A DNA stretch of 64,000 nt from SAR86 cluster bacterium AG-349-I13 (GCA_003278815.1 QCDB01000002.1:44735-108734); one strand, 5' to 3'; positions 53,751 through 63,866 are shown, counted from the stretch's first letter. Program-made: numbers and translations. Notes: generated by a model from the sequence alone, not told the origin.

Positions 53751-55856
53751 ATGTCAATAGATAGAATATATAGAGAGTTTTTTGGCTTTAGTTTAATAAT
53801 TATCTCTCTTTTTCTCTTTGTAAGTTTAGTAACTTTTTCTGCTCAAGATAATGTTGATAACCTTCTCACCGATACAAAAAACTATTTAAATAACTTTGGT
53901 TATTTAGGCGCACTGTTCTCTTCAACTGTTTTTTCTTATATCGGTTTTGCTGCTTATTATTTTGCTTTAATTTGTTTTTATTTTGGGATGATTTTATTTT
54001 TTTCATCCTCTTCAAAAGATTTTTCAGAACGATTAAATTTTATAAATAATGTTCTTTATAGCTTCATCTCCATATTTCCTTTGACGTTATTTTTTGTAAG
54101 CTTCGTAAATTCAACCAATACAGAACTGAGTATGCTCTCTATCAATACAGGTGGGTTAGCAGGCGATAATTTGTCAATAATTCTTAGCACATATGCTAAT
54201 AGTTTAGTCATTGGGGCACTATCAGGAATCGTATTTTTGACACTGCAATATTTTATTTTTTACGATCTTTTAAACTTTGTTAATTCATTTTTCAAAAGCG
54301 ATAAAACTTCAACAAAAAAACAAACAAAATCACAGAACATTGTTAAGGAAGTTAAAAAACCTAAACCAGTAGAGCCAAAAGAAGCAACAATCATTGATAA
54401 GCCAAAACAAGAAACTGTAAAAATTGAACAAGAAGATTTTATAGATTTACTGGATAAGAAAATTGATGATTCAAGTGAAGTAACTAAGGATTATCTTGAA
54501 AATTTAGCGGAGAATTTAGTTAATAAGCTAGAAGAATTTGGTATAGAAGGAAGAGTAGAAGATTCATTGCCTGGTCCAGTTATTACGCGGTTTGAAATAA
54601 GCCTTGCACCAGGAACAAAAGCAAGCCAAGTTACTAATATTGCAAATGATTTAGCGAGGTCACTAGCGGTAAAAAGTGTAAGAGTAGTTGAAGTTATTGA
54701 GGGTAAATCATCTATCGGTATTGAAATACCAAATCCAAAAAGAAAGGAAGTAACTTTATATTCCAGTATTCAAGAACATCCAAAAGAAACATTAAAGCCC
54801 TTGGAATTTTGTATTGGTAAGGATATAGCTGGTGAAAGTGCAAAAATTGATTTACAACAGCTACCTCACTTATTAATTGCTGGTACAACTGGTTCAGGAA
54901 AATCAGTTGGGGTTAACACCATACTTCTAAACCTATTGAGAAATAATAGCCCAACAAATTTAAAATTATTGTTAATCGATCCTAAAATGCTCGAGCTATC
55001 AGTTTATGACGATATTCCACATCTAATTACACCTGTAATTACAGATATGCAAAAAGCTGCAAACGGTTTGAACTGGTGTGTAAAAGAAATGGATAAGAGA
55101 TACAAACTTATGTCAATTCTAGGGGTTAGAAATCTAGAAGGCTACAACCAGAAAGCCCTAAAACCTTCTTCAATTCCTCAAGAACAAAAAGAATTATTGC
55201 TCGAAGAGTTAGATGGAGATATTACATCGCTTCCATACATAGTTGTGGTGATTGATGAACTAGCAGATCTCATGATGGTAACAGGAAAAAAAGTAGAACA
55301 ACTTATTGCAAGACTCGCTCAAAAAGCAAGAGCGTCTGGAATTCATTTAGCTATTGCAACGCAAAGGCCATCAGTAGATGTTATAACTGGCCTTATAAAA
55401 GCAAATATTCCTTCAAGAATGTCCTTTTTAGTATCCTCAAAAGTTGATTCAAGAACTGTCCTTGATCAAGGCGGTGCAGAACAGTTGCTTGGTAAAGGTG
55501 ATATGTTATTTATCGAACCGGGAACATCGATCCCAAAAAGGATTCATGGAGCTTTTGTAAAAGATGATGAGGTTCAAAAAATTACAAAATATCTTAGAGA
55601 AACTGGTAAACCAGAATACGTTGAGGAAGTTACGAAATCAATTGAAGTTCAAGAGTTAAATAATGAAACAGATACTGATGATGATTTATACAATGAAGCA
55701 GTTGAATTCGTAGTAGAGACAAGAAGGGCATCTATTTCATCCATCCAAAGAAAATTTAGAATTGGCTACAATAGGGCTGCTCGATTGATCGAAACAATGG
55801 AAGAAAATGGAATTGTTACACCTATGAATTCAAATGGCTCTAGAGAAGTCATCTAA
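53751..55856 (+). CDS. ftsK: DNA translocase FtsK
   Basis: 701 residues. Four or five N-terminal membrane spans (to about residue 180), a short Lys/Pro/Glu-rich linker (~60 residues; E. coli has ~600), then the motor: LPHLLIAGTTGSGKSVGVNT (Walker A near 380), VVVIDELADLMM (Walker B), LAIATQRPSVDVITGLIK and the C-terminal gamma winged helix EAVEFVVETRRASISSIQRK that reads KOPS sites. Aligns and clears chromosome ends at the division septum. Overlaps lolA by one base. Confidence 0.96.
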   Translation: MSIDRIYREFFGFSLIIISLFLFVSLVTFSAQDNVDNLLTDTKNYLNNFGYLGALFSSTVFSYIGFAAYYFALICFYFGMILFFSSSSKDFSERLNFINNVLYSFISIFPLTLFFVSFVNSTNTELSMLSINTGGLAGDNLSIILSTYANSLVIGALSGIVFLTLQYFIFYDLLNFVNSFFKSDKTSTKKQTKSQNIVKEVKKPKPVEPKEATIIDKPKQETVKIEQEDFIDLLDKKIDDSSEVTKDYLENLAENLVNKLEEFGIEGRVEDSLPGPVITRFEISLAPGTKASQVTNIANDLARSLAVKSVRVVEVIEGKSSIGIEIPNPKRKEVTLYSSIQEHPKETLKPLEFCIGKDIAGESAKIDLQQLPHLLIAGTTGSGKSVGVNTILLNLLRNNSPTNLKLLLIDPKMLELSVYDDIPHLITPVITDMQKAANGLNWCVKEMDKRYKLMSILGVRNLEGYNQKALKPSSIPQEQKELLLEELDGDITSLPYIVVVIDELADLMMVTGKKVEQLIARLAQKARASGIHLAIATQRPSVDVITGLIKANIPSRMSFLVSSKVDSRTVLDQGGAEQLLGKGDMLFIEPGTSIPKRIHGAFVKDDEVQKITKYLRETGKPEYVEEVTKSIEVQELNNETDTDDDLYNEAVEFVVETRRASISSIQRKFRIGYNRAARLIETMEENGIVTPMNSNGSREVI

Positions 55857-56383
55857 TGCGTATATTGATTGTTGGTTTTATAAGCTTTCTCATACAATCA
55901 AATCCCACTATTTATTTTAAAGAACCCTTAAATTTTGATGCAGAAATACATATTAATAGTGAAGGAAATTTCATTTCTAAAGGCACAATGTCCTTTAGAG
56001 AAGAAGCTTTCATTTATAATTTAGTAAGCCCATATAACCAAACAATTGCAAGCAAAAATGGGAAGCTATACGTTCAAGATGATGACTTCCAACAAGTCAT
56101 AATTTATAACGACACTAAGACTTTTTTTCTTCAAGACTTATTTAATAATAAATACGAAACAGAAAGTTTCCCCTGTCCAAATAACTGCTTTAAATTAAAT
56201 CCACAGGATGGAAGTACTTTCCAAGAAGCACTGGTATCCATGAACGGAAGCATCATAGATTGGATAAGGCTAATTGATATTAAGGATCAAAGAATTTTTA
56301 TTAAATTTGAGAATTTTAAGTTTGAATCATCTAATATTACTTATGTAGTTCCACAAAATTACGAAATTATTAGCAATGATTGA
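55856..56383 (+). CDS. lolA: outer-membrane lipoprotein carrier LolA, divergent
   Basis: 175 residues (E. coli LolA 203). Signal-like N-terminus (RILIVGFISFLIQS) and a single LolA fold: an incomplete barrel of strands (GNFISKGTMSFREEAFIYNLVSPYNQTI, 'P..q.i..nG..l.v.D'), DFQQVIIYN, and a late FENFKFES...YVVPQNYEII, with PxxY-like end. Carries lipoproteins through the periplasm to LolB. Identification leans on synteny: it sits between ftsK and serS as in Gammaproteobacteria. Overlaps serS by eight bases. Confidence 0.85.
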   Translation: MRILIVGFISFLIQSNPTIYFKEPLNFDAEIHINSEGNFISKGTMSFREEAFIYNLVSPYNQTIASKNGKLYVQDDDFQQVIIYNDTKTFFLQDLFNNKYETESFPCPNNCFKLNPQDGSTFQEALVSMNGSIIDWIRLIDIKDQRIFIKFENFKFESSNITYVVPQNYEIISND

Positions 56384-57635
56384 TATAGCACACTTAAAAG
56401 ATAATTTAGATCAATACAAGAAAAAGTTGAAATCTAAAGGTTATGTAGGAAATCTTGATGAAATCTTATCTAAAAATGAAGCTAAAAATAACATCCAAGT
56501 AAAACTTGATGAGATTAAAAATAAAAAAAATATTTTATCAAAAGAAATTGGCGTATTAGCTCAGAAAGGTGCATCAATAGATACACAAAAAAAACAGTCA
56601 GATTCCCTATCAAATGAAATAGAAATACTACAAAAGGATTTTGATGTCTTGAAAAATGAACTTGAAGAAGAAATGCTCTCTATACCCAATCTTCCTGATG
56701 ATGACGTTCCTGAGGGAAAAGATGAATCATTTAACCTCGAGCTTGAACAAATGATTTATGAACAATTAGAAAAGGGACCAGACCACGTAGAGATTGGTGA
56801 ACAGATGGACTTGTTAGATTTTGAAACGGCAAATAAATTAAGTGGCTCAAGATTTGTTGTCTTAAAAGGTAAATTAGCTCAACTACAGAGAGCTTTATTA
56901 AGATTCATGCTGGATGAAGCAGAATCCAATGGTTACACCGAATACTATGTTCCTTACATAGTTAATTCAGAAAGCTTGATAGGTACTGGCCAACTTCCAA
57001 AATTTGAGGAAGATCAATTTAGTGTGGGTGAGGGTAAATATTTAATACCAACAGCAGAAGTGCCTCTAACAAATTTATATCGCAATGAATTGATCGAGGC
57101 AGATAATCTTCCAATTAAGATGACTTCTCATACACCTTGTTTTAGGGCTGAAGCTGGTAGTTATGGTAAAGATACTAGAGGGATGATTCGCCAGCATCAA
57201 TTTGAAAAAGTTGAATTAGTTAAATTTGTAAATCCAAGTGAATCAGATAAAGCTTTAGATGAATTAGTTGGTCACGCTTCGAACATATTAGATAAATTGC
57301 AGCTTTCATACAGGAAGGTTGTTTTGTGTACGGGTGATCTGGGTTTTTCTGCTGCAAAAACAATTGATTTAGAAGTATGGTTACCATCGCAAAATTGTTT
57401 TAGAGAGATCTCATCTTGCAGTAATTTTAGAGACTTTCAAACAAGAAGGATGAACACGAAATTCAGAGATGGTTCGGTAAAATCATATCCACATACCTTA
57501 AATGGTTCAGCTCTAGCTGTTGGAAGAACACTTTTAGCTATTTTGGAGAATAATTACGAAAAAGGCGTAGGTGTACGTATACCAAAGGTTTTAGGTCCTT
57601 ATCTAACCTTTAACTTAATTGAAACTAAAAAATAG
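56376..57635 (+). CDS. serS: seryl-tRNA synthetase
   Basis: 419 residues (E. coli 430). N-terminal coiled-coil arm (residues ~30-100, DEIKNKKNILSKEIG ... EILQKDFDVLKNELEEEM) that grips the long variable arm of tRNA-Ser, then class II motifs: TAEVPLTNLYRNE, FRAEAGSYGKDTRGMIRQHQF (shortened here: FRAEAGSYGKDTRGMIRQ), EISSCSNFRDFQTRRMN and the motif 3 LNGSALAVGRTLLAI. Charges tRNA-Ser and tRNA-Sec. Confidence 0.97.
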   Translation: MIDIAHLKDNLDQYKKKLKSKGYVGNLDEILSKNEAKNNIQVKLDEIKNKKNILSKEIGVLAQKGASIDTQKKQSDSLSNEIEILQKDFDVLKNELEEEMLSIPNLPDDDVPEGKDESFNLELEQMIYEQLEKGPDHVEIGEQMDLLDFETANKLSGSRFVVLKGKLAQLQRALLRFMLDEAESNGYTEYYVPYIVNSESLIGTGQLPKFEEDQFSVGEGKYLIPTAEVPLTNLYRNELIEADNLPIKMTSHTPCFRAEAGSYGKDTRGMIRQHQFEKVELVKFVNPSESDKALDELVGHASNILDKLQLSYRKVVLCTGDLGFSAAKTIDLEVWLPSQNCFREISSCSNFRDFQTRRMNTKFRDGSVKSYPHTLNGSALAVGRTLLAILENNYEKGVGVRIPKVLGPYLTFNLIETKK

Positions 57636-57717
57636 TTACAAGAATTTCACATAACTGTTAACTCTTCTTCTTCTTTAGTTATAAAATAGAATTAGTATCG
57701 ATGTTGAGAGGTATTTT

Positions 57718-60700
57718 ATGAAAAAAATTCTTTTATCGCTTAGTTTAGCGGTAGTATCGTTGTTTGCAGTATCACAGGTTGACGTTAGGGCGTCAATTAA
57801 GGGTAATGTAACCGATAGCTCAGGGCCTGTAAGTGGTGCTGAAGTTGTCGTGGTTTATACACCAACGGGTTCTACAGATCGTGCTTTAACAAATGCAGAT
57901 GGTGCTTTCGTTGTTAACAACTTAGCGCCTGGTGGGCCTTATACAGTTTCTGTTACAAAGCCCGGCTATGCTGATGCAAAAGCATCTGACGTATTCACAA
58001 AATTTAGTGAAACGTCAAATGTTGATGTATTTATGGCAGCTGAATTTGAAGAGGTTGTAGTTAGTGCACAAGCTCTTGAAAGCACAATAAGATTTGGTAA
58101 TGGGTCTGTCTTTGGTGAGGATGTAATTGATGGTTTGCCATCTACTGATAGGGGTATTCAAGACATTGCTTCTCTAGATCCTAGAGTAGCAGTTGGTCAA
58201 TCTGAAGACTTCTTCTCGCTTTCTGTTATGGGTAGTAACCCAAGAACAAACGACATCACAATTGATGGTGTTTCAGTTAACGATGCGTTTGGTCTTAACG
58301 ATAGTGGTCAACCTACATTGAGAAACTCATTCTCAATTGAAACTGTGAAACAGCTTTCAGTTGACGTTGTTCCTTTTGATGCTTCAAGAGGTGGTTTCAC
58401 AACAGGTAGTGTTAACGCTGTTACTAAATCCGGAACAAATGAATTAGAGGGTGACTTCTATGTTTATAACAGAGATGAAGGAATGGTTGGAACAGATGCC
58501 TTTGGTAATGATCCAGATGTATTTAATGAAGATACAGTTGGTTTCAGTGCTGGTGGTCCAATAATAAAAGATAAGTTGTTCTTTTATTTCAACCATGAAG
58601 CTTTTGAACAAACTTACCCATCATTTTATGGTCCCGTCGGAAGTGGCGCGACTAATGAAGCATATTTTGTTACACAAGCTTTAGTTGACAGAGTAATTGC
58701 CTCAGCGCAAAGCCTATATGGCCTAGACATAGGTAATTATAATTCAGAACAAAACAATCAATCTGAAAATACATTCCTTAAATTAAATTATCTGATTAAC
58801 GATAATCATGAAGCAGAAATGTCTTATATAGACACTACTTCTAATCTTGTAAAAGTTAGAGGTAACCCACCTTTTGGTTTTGCTTTAGATTCACAATGGT
58901 ACGATGATAAACAAGCTGTTGAAGTTCTAACCACTAAATTATTTAGTGATTGGAGTGATAAGCTTTCAACACAGTTTACTTATTCAACAAGAACACAAAC
59001 AGACAATCAAGATCCTGTAAGAGGTGATGATATGCCATCTGTATCTATCGTTATAAATAATGGCGATGGTTCATGTGTTGGTAGCTCAAACTGTACAAAC
59101 CCATTTAGAACTATTTGGGGTTCAGCTAGAAGTGGACAATATGAAACTTTAAGATTTGGTCAAGATCAGTTTAGATACAACAATGAAATTATTATTGACT
59201 CAACTCAATTCTCATTCAAAGGATTTTATGCGGCAGCAGCTGATCATAATGTCACATTTGGATATGAATCAAGTTCAGAAGATATCTATAACTCGTTTAG
59301 AGTTTGTGGTGGTGGTTGTTATGGTTTCTCAGGCATAGATGCTTTTGAAGCTGGAACACCAATTTACTACTTGCTTGAAGGTGGTGTAGGTGGTGTCATC
59401 AATGGTGATGCAGCTGAATGGAGACTAGATAAATCTTCAATGTACATTCAAGACGAGTGGAGTGTTAATGATAAATTAAATGTATTAATTGGTTACAGAA
59501 TTGATAATACAGAAACAAATACTGCACCAAATGCTAACGCTGATTATCTTGCTGCAACAGGTTACAGAACTGATGTTGCTATAGATGATACAGTCACAGC
59601 AGGTAGATTTGGCTTTGATTACGATGCAACTGACGCATTCTTTGATTATTTCTTAGGTGGCAGAACATACGACTGGCTTCCAGTTGAAGCTGTTACTGTG
59701 AGAGGTGGTTACGGTAAATTTGTTGGTAGATTGCCTAATGTATGGATTTCAAACTCATTCAGTAATGATGGTGGAATTAATAAAGCTGAATTTGAGGCTT
59801 TTACATTCAACGGCACACCAATTGAAGGTGTAATCTTTGATCCAAATGCTAATGATCAAAGCAGAGCGGATAGATTAACTACTTCTGCTGGTGGAGATGT
59901 GAACTCTCTTGATCCAGATTTTGGTTTACCTATATCTGATAGACTTGCTTTGTCTTTTGATTTCGATTTAACGGACAATATGTTCTTTGGCGTTGAATAC
60001 AATAAAGACAGTGTTGATAGAGCGTTTGCCTACATTGACCCTGCTTTAGAAGGAAATGTAGCTGGTACATTACCAGATGGTAGAACTTACTATAATAATA
60101 GTGAGGGAGATCTCCATACTACATTTACAGATCTAGGTCAGACAACATCATGGTCTTATAAATTCACAAAATCTTGGTTTGATAATAAGCTAAAACTTTA
60201 CTTAGCAATGTCAGATACCGAAGCAGAGGACGTCTTTGCTGCAGGTTCTTCAACTCAAGGATCAAACTATGGAAAATATGCAACTTGTAATAACCAGTTC
60301 TATCCAAATCTATGTACTAAACCTTCATTATGGGGTGCTAGTGAAAGATATGTTGGAACTCTTGATTACACTGCGGATTTCTTCGGAGCTGATAATCCTA
60401 CAAGATTTTACCTCTACTGGTTAAGAGAATCAGGTAGACCATTCAGTTATACCTATGATTCAAACATCATAGGAGATGGCTACAGAGATGAAAGAGATCT
60501 GTGGTACGTTCCAACAGGACCTGGCGACCCATTAGTATCATTTAGTGATGGTACTGGAGATGCTTTTTACGCTTTCGTTGATAAATACTTAAGCGATTAT
60601 AAAGGGCAAGTTGCTCCAGCTAATGCGTTCCGATCTCCTTGGAAAACAAGAATGGATCTGAAGATTACTCAAGAAATTGCTCTTCCTGACACACCTTATG

Positions 60701-60942
60701 TAGGTGATGCAAAGGCAGAACTATTCCTTGATATTTATAACTTCGGTAATTTATTAGATGATGAAAATGGTCAGATATATGATGCTGGCTATCTTGGCGT
60801 TACCAAGAGCTTAGATGTAGTTGTCAATGCTGATAACACTTATACATATTCAAACTTTGATGATGGACACCTTCGTTACAGAAATGGTTCAAGATTTGTC
60901 TCAGTTTGGAAAGCTATGGTTGGCTTCAAGTTAAGCTTCTAA
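57718..60942 (+). CDS. Oar-like TonB-dependent receptor with carboxypeptidase-regulatory domain
   Basis: 1074 residues. Signal peptide (KKILLSLSLAVVSLFAVS), then a beta-sandwich CarboxypepD_reg-like domain at about 27-110 (IKGNVTDSSGPVSGAEVVVV ... NLAPGGPYTVSVTKPGY), a TonB-box region EFEEVVVSA, plug (LPSTDRGIQDIASLDPRV; DITIDGVSVNDAFG) and a long barrel ending VGFKLSF. The family includes Myxococcus Oar and large SusC-like receptors; peptide or polymer uptake or adhesion is possible. It has a clear Shine-Dalgarno (GAGAGG, 57706-57711, six bases before ATG) and its own terminator, both rare in this window, suggesting high expression. Confidence 0.92.
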   Translation: MKKILLSLSLAVVSLFAVSQVDVRASIKGNVTDSSGPVSGAEVVVVYTPTGSTDRALTNADGAFVVNNLAPGGPYTVSVTKPGYADAKASDVFTKFSETSNVDVFMAAEFEEVVVSAQALESTIRFGNGSVFGEDVIDGLPSTDRGIQDIASLDPRVAVGQSEDFFSLSVMGSNPRTNDITIDGVSVNDAFGLNDSGQPTLRNSFSIETVKQLSVDVVPFDASRGGFTTGSVNAVTKSGTNELEGDFYVYNRDEGMVGTDAFGNDPDVFNEDTVGFSAGGPIIKDKLFFYFNHEAFEQTYPSFYGPVGSGATNEAYFVTQALVDRVIASAQSLYGLDIGNYNSEQNNQSENTFLKLNYLINDNHEAEMSYIDTTSNLVKVRGNPPFGFALDSQWYDDKQAVEVLTTKLFSDWSDKLSTQFTYSTRTQTDNQDPVRGDDMPSVSIVINNGDGSCVGSSNCTNPFRTIWGSARSGQYETLRFGQDQFRYNNEIIIDSTQFSFKGFYAAAADHNVTFGYESSSEDIYNSFRVCGGGCYGFSGIDAFEAGTPIYYLLEGGVGGVINGDAAEWRLDKSSMYIQDEWSVNDKLNVLIGYRIDNTETNTAPNANADYLAATGYRTDVAIDDTVTAGRFGFDYDATDAFFDYFLGGRTYDWLPVEAVTVRGGYGKFVGRLPNVWISNSFSNDGGINKAEFEAFTFNGTPIEGVIFDPNANDQSRADRLTTSAGGDVNSLDPDFGLPISDRLALSFDFDLTDNMFFGVEYNKDSVDRAFAYIDPALEGNVAGTLPDGRTYYNNSEGDLHTTFTDLGQTTSWSYKFTKSWFDNKLKLYLAMSDTEAEDVFAAGSSTQGSNYGKYATCNNQFYPNLCTKPSLWGASERYVGTLDYTADFFGADNPTRFYLYWLRESGRPFSYTYDSNIIGDGYRDERDLWYVPTGPGDPLVSFSDGTGDAFYAFVDKYLSDYKGQVAPANAFRSPWKTRMDLKITQEIALPDTPYVGDAKAELFLDIYNFGNLLDDENGQIYDAGYLGVTKSLDVVVNADNTYTYSNFDDGHLRYRNGSRFVSVWKAMVGFKLSF

Positions 60943-60961
60943 TAGATCTTCGATACTATTT

Positions 60962-60990
60962 AAGGGCAGTTTAGGCTGCCCTTTTTTTTT
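60962..60990 (+). terminator. Rho-independent terminator after the Oar-like receptor
   Basis: AAGGGCAG, six-base loop, CTGCCCTT and a T tract through 60990. Strong GC stem in very AT-rich DNA. Confidence 0.92.
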
Positions 60991-61005
60991 ATAACTAGAA
61001 ACCGG

Positions 61006-61011
61006 TATAAT
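61006..61011 (+). promoter_or_regulatory. -10 box of the oxygenase gene
   Basis: Perfect TATAAT only five bases before the ATG at 61017, right after the previous gene's terminator, so it must be the gene's own start signal. With the usual 6-8-base distance the first transcribed base is at or next to the A of ATG. Confidence 0.65.
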
Positions 61012-61016
61012 GTATC

Positions 61017-61880
61017 ATGCACAAAATTCCTACGATTTCTTTTAATGATCTAGTTAATACTAATAAGGATGTTTTGGATTTTCTCACGTCATCTCTGGAG
61101 AATAATGGTTTTTTCGTAATAAATGACCATCCAATAGACCTTCAACTTATAAACAGAACTTTCGATATTGCTGAAGAGATGTTTAGTCTGCCTTATGAAA
61201 CAAAAAATAAATACCATGTTCCTGGAACAAATGGTGCTCGAGGATATACTCCCTACGGAATAGAAACGGCATTAAATGAAAAAGTAGCAGATCAAAAAGA
61301 ATTCTGGCATCAAGGATCAACAACTAATAATGAATTAATGCCAAATATTTATATAGACGAAGTAAAAAATTTTAATGATCTAGACGTACTCTATAAGGAG
61401 TTTGAAAGTATGGGAGTTGAGATCTTAAAAGCATTTACACATTTTAGTTTAGATTACAATTCAGATATCGCAGATGCTGCAGAAAATGGAAACTCTATTC
61501 TTAGGTTGATACATTACCCTCCAACAGATGGAACTAATGAACATAGAGCTAGGGCACATAATGATGTCAATCTTATTACATTGTTAATTGGAGGTAATGA
61601 AGCAGGACTTGAAGCACAAGATAAAAAGGGTAATTGGGTTGAATGCAATTGCAATGAAAATGAAATAATCTGCAACATTGGAGATATGCTTGAAATTATT
61701 TCGAATGAAAAATTAAATAGCACTCCTCACAGAGTTGTATCAAAAGGCAATGAAGGGAAGTCTAGATATAGTATCCCATTTTTCTTACATCCTAGGCCAG
61801 AAGTAATGTTGGACACGAAGAAAACATTAACTGCTGATCAATTTTTAACTAAACGACTCCAAGATATTAAGCTTAACTAA
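61017..61880 (+). CDS. 2-oxoglutarate/Fe(II)-dependent dioxygenase, isopenicillin-N-synthase family
   Basis: 287 residues. N-terminal DIOX_N domain (IPTISFNDLVN, GFFVINDHPID, RGYTPYGIE) and jelly-roll core with the iron ligands His and Asp in ARAHNDVNLITLLIGG, the distal His in NSTPHRV, and the 2-oxoglutarate-binding Arg-x-Ser in SRYSIPFFLHP. Bacterial members oxidise varied small molecules; the substrate is not known. Two bases separate it from the nucleoside transporter, so a substrate linked to nucleosides is conceivable but unsupported. Confidence 0.88.
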   Translation: MHKIPTISFNDLVNTNKDVLDFLTSSLENNGFFVINDHPIDLQLINRTFDIAEEMFSLPYETKNKYHVPGTNGARGYTPYGIETALNEKVADQKEFWHQGSTTNNELMPNIYIDEVKNFNDLDVLYKEFESMGVEILKAFTHFSLDYNSDIADAAENGNSILRLIHYPPTDGTNEHRARAHNDVNLITLLIGGNEAGLEAQDKKGNWVECNCNENEIICNIGDMLEIISNEKLNSTPHRVVSKGNEGKSRYSIPFFLHPRPEVMLDTKKTLTADQFLTKRLQDIKLN

Positions 61881-61882
61881 TT

Positions 61883-63094
61883 ATGGAATATTATCTTCAA
61901 ATACTATTGGGTTTATTTATCTTAATAGGCGTTGTTGTGCCAATGTCTACCAATATGAAAGCCATCAGTATTAAAAATATTGTAGCAGCGATAGTTGTGA
62001 TGGTTTTATTTGGTTTTATCCTACTAAATGATTATGTAGCCGGTTTTTTTGAAATTATTAGTGCAGGTGTAGCTAAACTCTCATCTGCAACAGCAGATGG
62101 TACTGCATTTGTATTTGGATCACTTTTTGAACAACATCCCTATGCTTTCGCCTTAAACGTTTTACCTTTAATAATTGTTATGTCTACATTGAGTGCTTTG
62201 TTATGGCACTGGAGAATACTACCGACTGTTATAAAAGGTCTTTCATATGTGTGTGAGAAACTATTTAATCTAGGTGGCCCAATTTCGTTCGGAGCAGCTG
62301 CTAATGTCTTTGTTGGTCAAGTTGAAGCACCGTTATTTGTAAAACCGTACCTCTCTAAAATGAGTAAAAAAGAATTATTAATTCTTATGACGGCAGGAAT
62401 GGCTACAGTGTCTGGTTCAGTAATGATTGCTTTAGCAGGAGTTCTTGAAAATCAATTTGTTGGAATTAACATTGTTCAGCATTTTCTTACTGCTTCGATT
62501 TTATCAATCCCTGGTGCAATTATGTACGCTGAAATAATGTATCCATCAAATGAAATTACCCACCATATTGAAGATGCAAAAGAAGAGAAAATTTATGCAG
62601 GATCAATGGATGCAATTACAAAAGGAACCAAGGATGGGCTCAATATTGCTGTTAATGTTGCAGCTATTTTAATTTCAATACTGGCACTAGTATCTATAGT
62701 TGATGGTGCATTAGATCTTTTGATTTCTGGTATGTCCCTACAAAAAATACTCGGTTATGTCTTTGCACCAATTTGTTGGCTTTTAGGAGTTCCTTGGGCA
62801 GAAGCACCAGCAGCAGCAGAATTATTGGGACTTAAGTTAGCCACGAATGAATTTGTGGCATATATACAACTAGGTGGATTAGAACCTGAATACTTTAGTG
62901 ATAGGACAAAGGTTATTTTGCTTTATGCGCTTTGTGGTTTTGCCAACTTCTCAAGTGTTGGAATTTTAATCTCGGGAATAGGTGCAATGGCGCCAGAAAG
63001 AACTGGTGATCTAATTGATGTCTCACTAAAAGCTTTAGTTGGTGCTACTTTGGCGTCTTGTTTAACAGGATTAGTAGCTGGATTATTCGTTTAA
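61883..63094 (+). CDS. concentrative nucleoside transporter, NupC/CNT family
   Basis: 403 residues, about ten spans. Family motifs: ADGTAFVFGSLF, FALNVLPLIIVMSTLSALLW, FGAAANVFVGQVEAPLFVKPYL (split here as AAANVFVGQVEAPL), MTAGMATVSGSVMIAL and GFANFSSVGILISGIGAMAP. Symports nucleosides with protons or sodium into the cytoplasm. It ends convergently against thymidine kinase, sharing TTAA as both stops, and the pair makes a small salvage module. Confidence 0.93.
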   Translation: MEYYLQILLGLFILIGVVVPMSTNMKAISIKNIVAAIVVMVLFGFILLNDYVAGFFEIISAGVAKLSSATADGTAFVFGSLFEQHPYAFALNVLPLIIVMSTLSALLWHWRILPTVIKGLSYVCEKLFNLGGPISFGAAANVFVGQVEAPLFVKPYLSKMSKKELLILMTAGMATVSGSVMIALAGVLENQFVGINIVQHFLTASILSIPGAIMYAEIMYPSNEITHHIEDAKEEKIYAGSMDAITKGTKDGLNIAVNVAAILISILALVSIVDGALDLLISGMSLQKILGYVFAPICWLLGVPWAEAPAAAELLGLKLATNEFVAYIQLGGLEPEYFSDRTKVILLYALCGFANFSSVGILISGIGAMAPERTGDLIDVSLKALVGATLASCLTGLVAGLFV

Positions 63095-63672
63095 ATTAAT
63101 CCTGTAATTTTTCTGTAATGTTTTCGACAATAAACTTTGTAGTTATCTCCACCAATAAAAACTTTTTCACCCTCTGTAACTAATTTTCCGTCTACAAAAC
63201 GGGCAACCATAGTTGCTTTACGCGTACAATTTTCGTATTCACAAATTGTTTTTAATTCAACCAAATTGTCTGCATAAGCTAACAAGTGCATACTGCCAGA
63301 AAAAAGCTCCCCTCTGAAATCTGTTCTTATTCCGTAACACATTACGGGAATATTGTATTTATCGCAGACTTTACATAATTCTTTTACTTGTAATTCTGTT
63401 AAAAATTGAGCTTCATCAACCAAAATACATGATATTTTTAGATCTTTTTTATCCTTAAAAAATGTGAAAAAGTCAAAACTCTCATCGAAGACATTTGCTT
63501 TTTGTTGCACACCTAATCGAGAGTGAATTTTGCCATGATGATGTTGGGCATCTACTTTAGGTGTAAATATAAAGGTTGTCAGGTTTCTCATTTTATAGTT
63601 GTGGTTTGATTGAAGCAGCGAAGTAGATTTACCTGCATTCATAGTTGAATAATAAAAATGTAATTTAGCCAA
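63091..63672 (-). CDS. tdk: thymidine kinase
   Basis: 193 residues, type II thymidine kinase. P-loop in YYSTMNAGKSTSLLQ, Walker B DEAQFLT, the lasso loop GIRTDFRGELFSGS, and zinc cysteines in CEYENC and YCRKH. Phosphorylates imported thymidine. The start is TTG directly after a tiny ORF's stop, so translation may be coupled. Confidence 0.95.
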   Translation of the reverse strand: MAKLHFYYSTMNAGKSTSLLQSNHNYKMRNLTTFIFTPKVDAQHHHGKIHSRLGVQQKANVFDESFDFFTFFKDKKDLKISCILVDEAQFLTELQVKELCKVCDKYNIPVMCYGIRTDFRGELFSGSMHLLAYADNLVELKTICEYENCTRKATMVARFVDGKLVTEGEKVFIGGDNYKVYCRKHYRKITGLI

Positions 63673-63674
63673 GG

Positions 63675-63791
63675 TTAGTCTTTATTTTTCTTGAATAAAT
63701 TTTTAATACTAAAGCCTTTAGGTCTTGCTTCCAGGAAAATATAGACCGTAAAGAAAACTAAACTTATAAGAAAAACGTATGCTCCGTCCAT
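63675..63791 (-). CDS. tiny single-span membrane protein upstream of tdk
   Basis: 38 residues: MDGAYVFLISLVFFTVYIFL, then a basic tail ending KNLFKKNKD. Two bases separate its stop from the tdk start. Same Met-Asp / span / basic tail design as the ORF at 20176-20298. Confidence 0.5.
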   Translation of the reverse strand: MDGAYVFLISLVFFTVYIFLEARPKGFSIKNLFKKNKD

Positions 63792-63866
63792 TCGTGTATT
63801 GTAAATGTTTTATTAGTGTTTATATAAAAAAAAGCCGATATATTTACAAATTATTAGTAAAATATC

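Noticed and set aside
59156..60424. Short plus-strand ORFs inside the Oar-like receptor
   Set aside because: Out-of-frame readings of a gene with continuous receptor homology.
63799..63849. Inverted repeat TTGTAAAT/ATTTACAA
   Set aside because: Eight bases with a 35-base gap in very AT-rich DNA is expected by chance.
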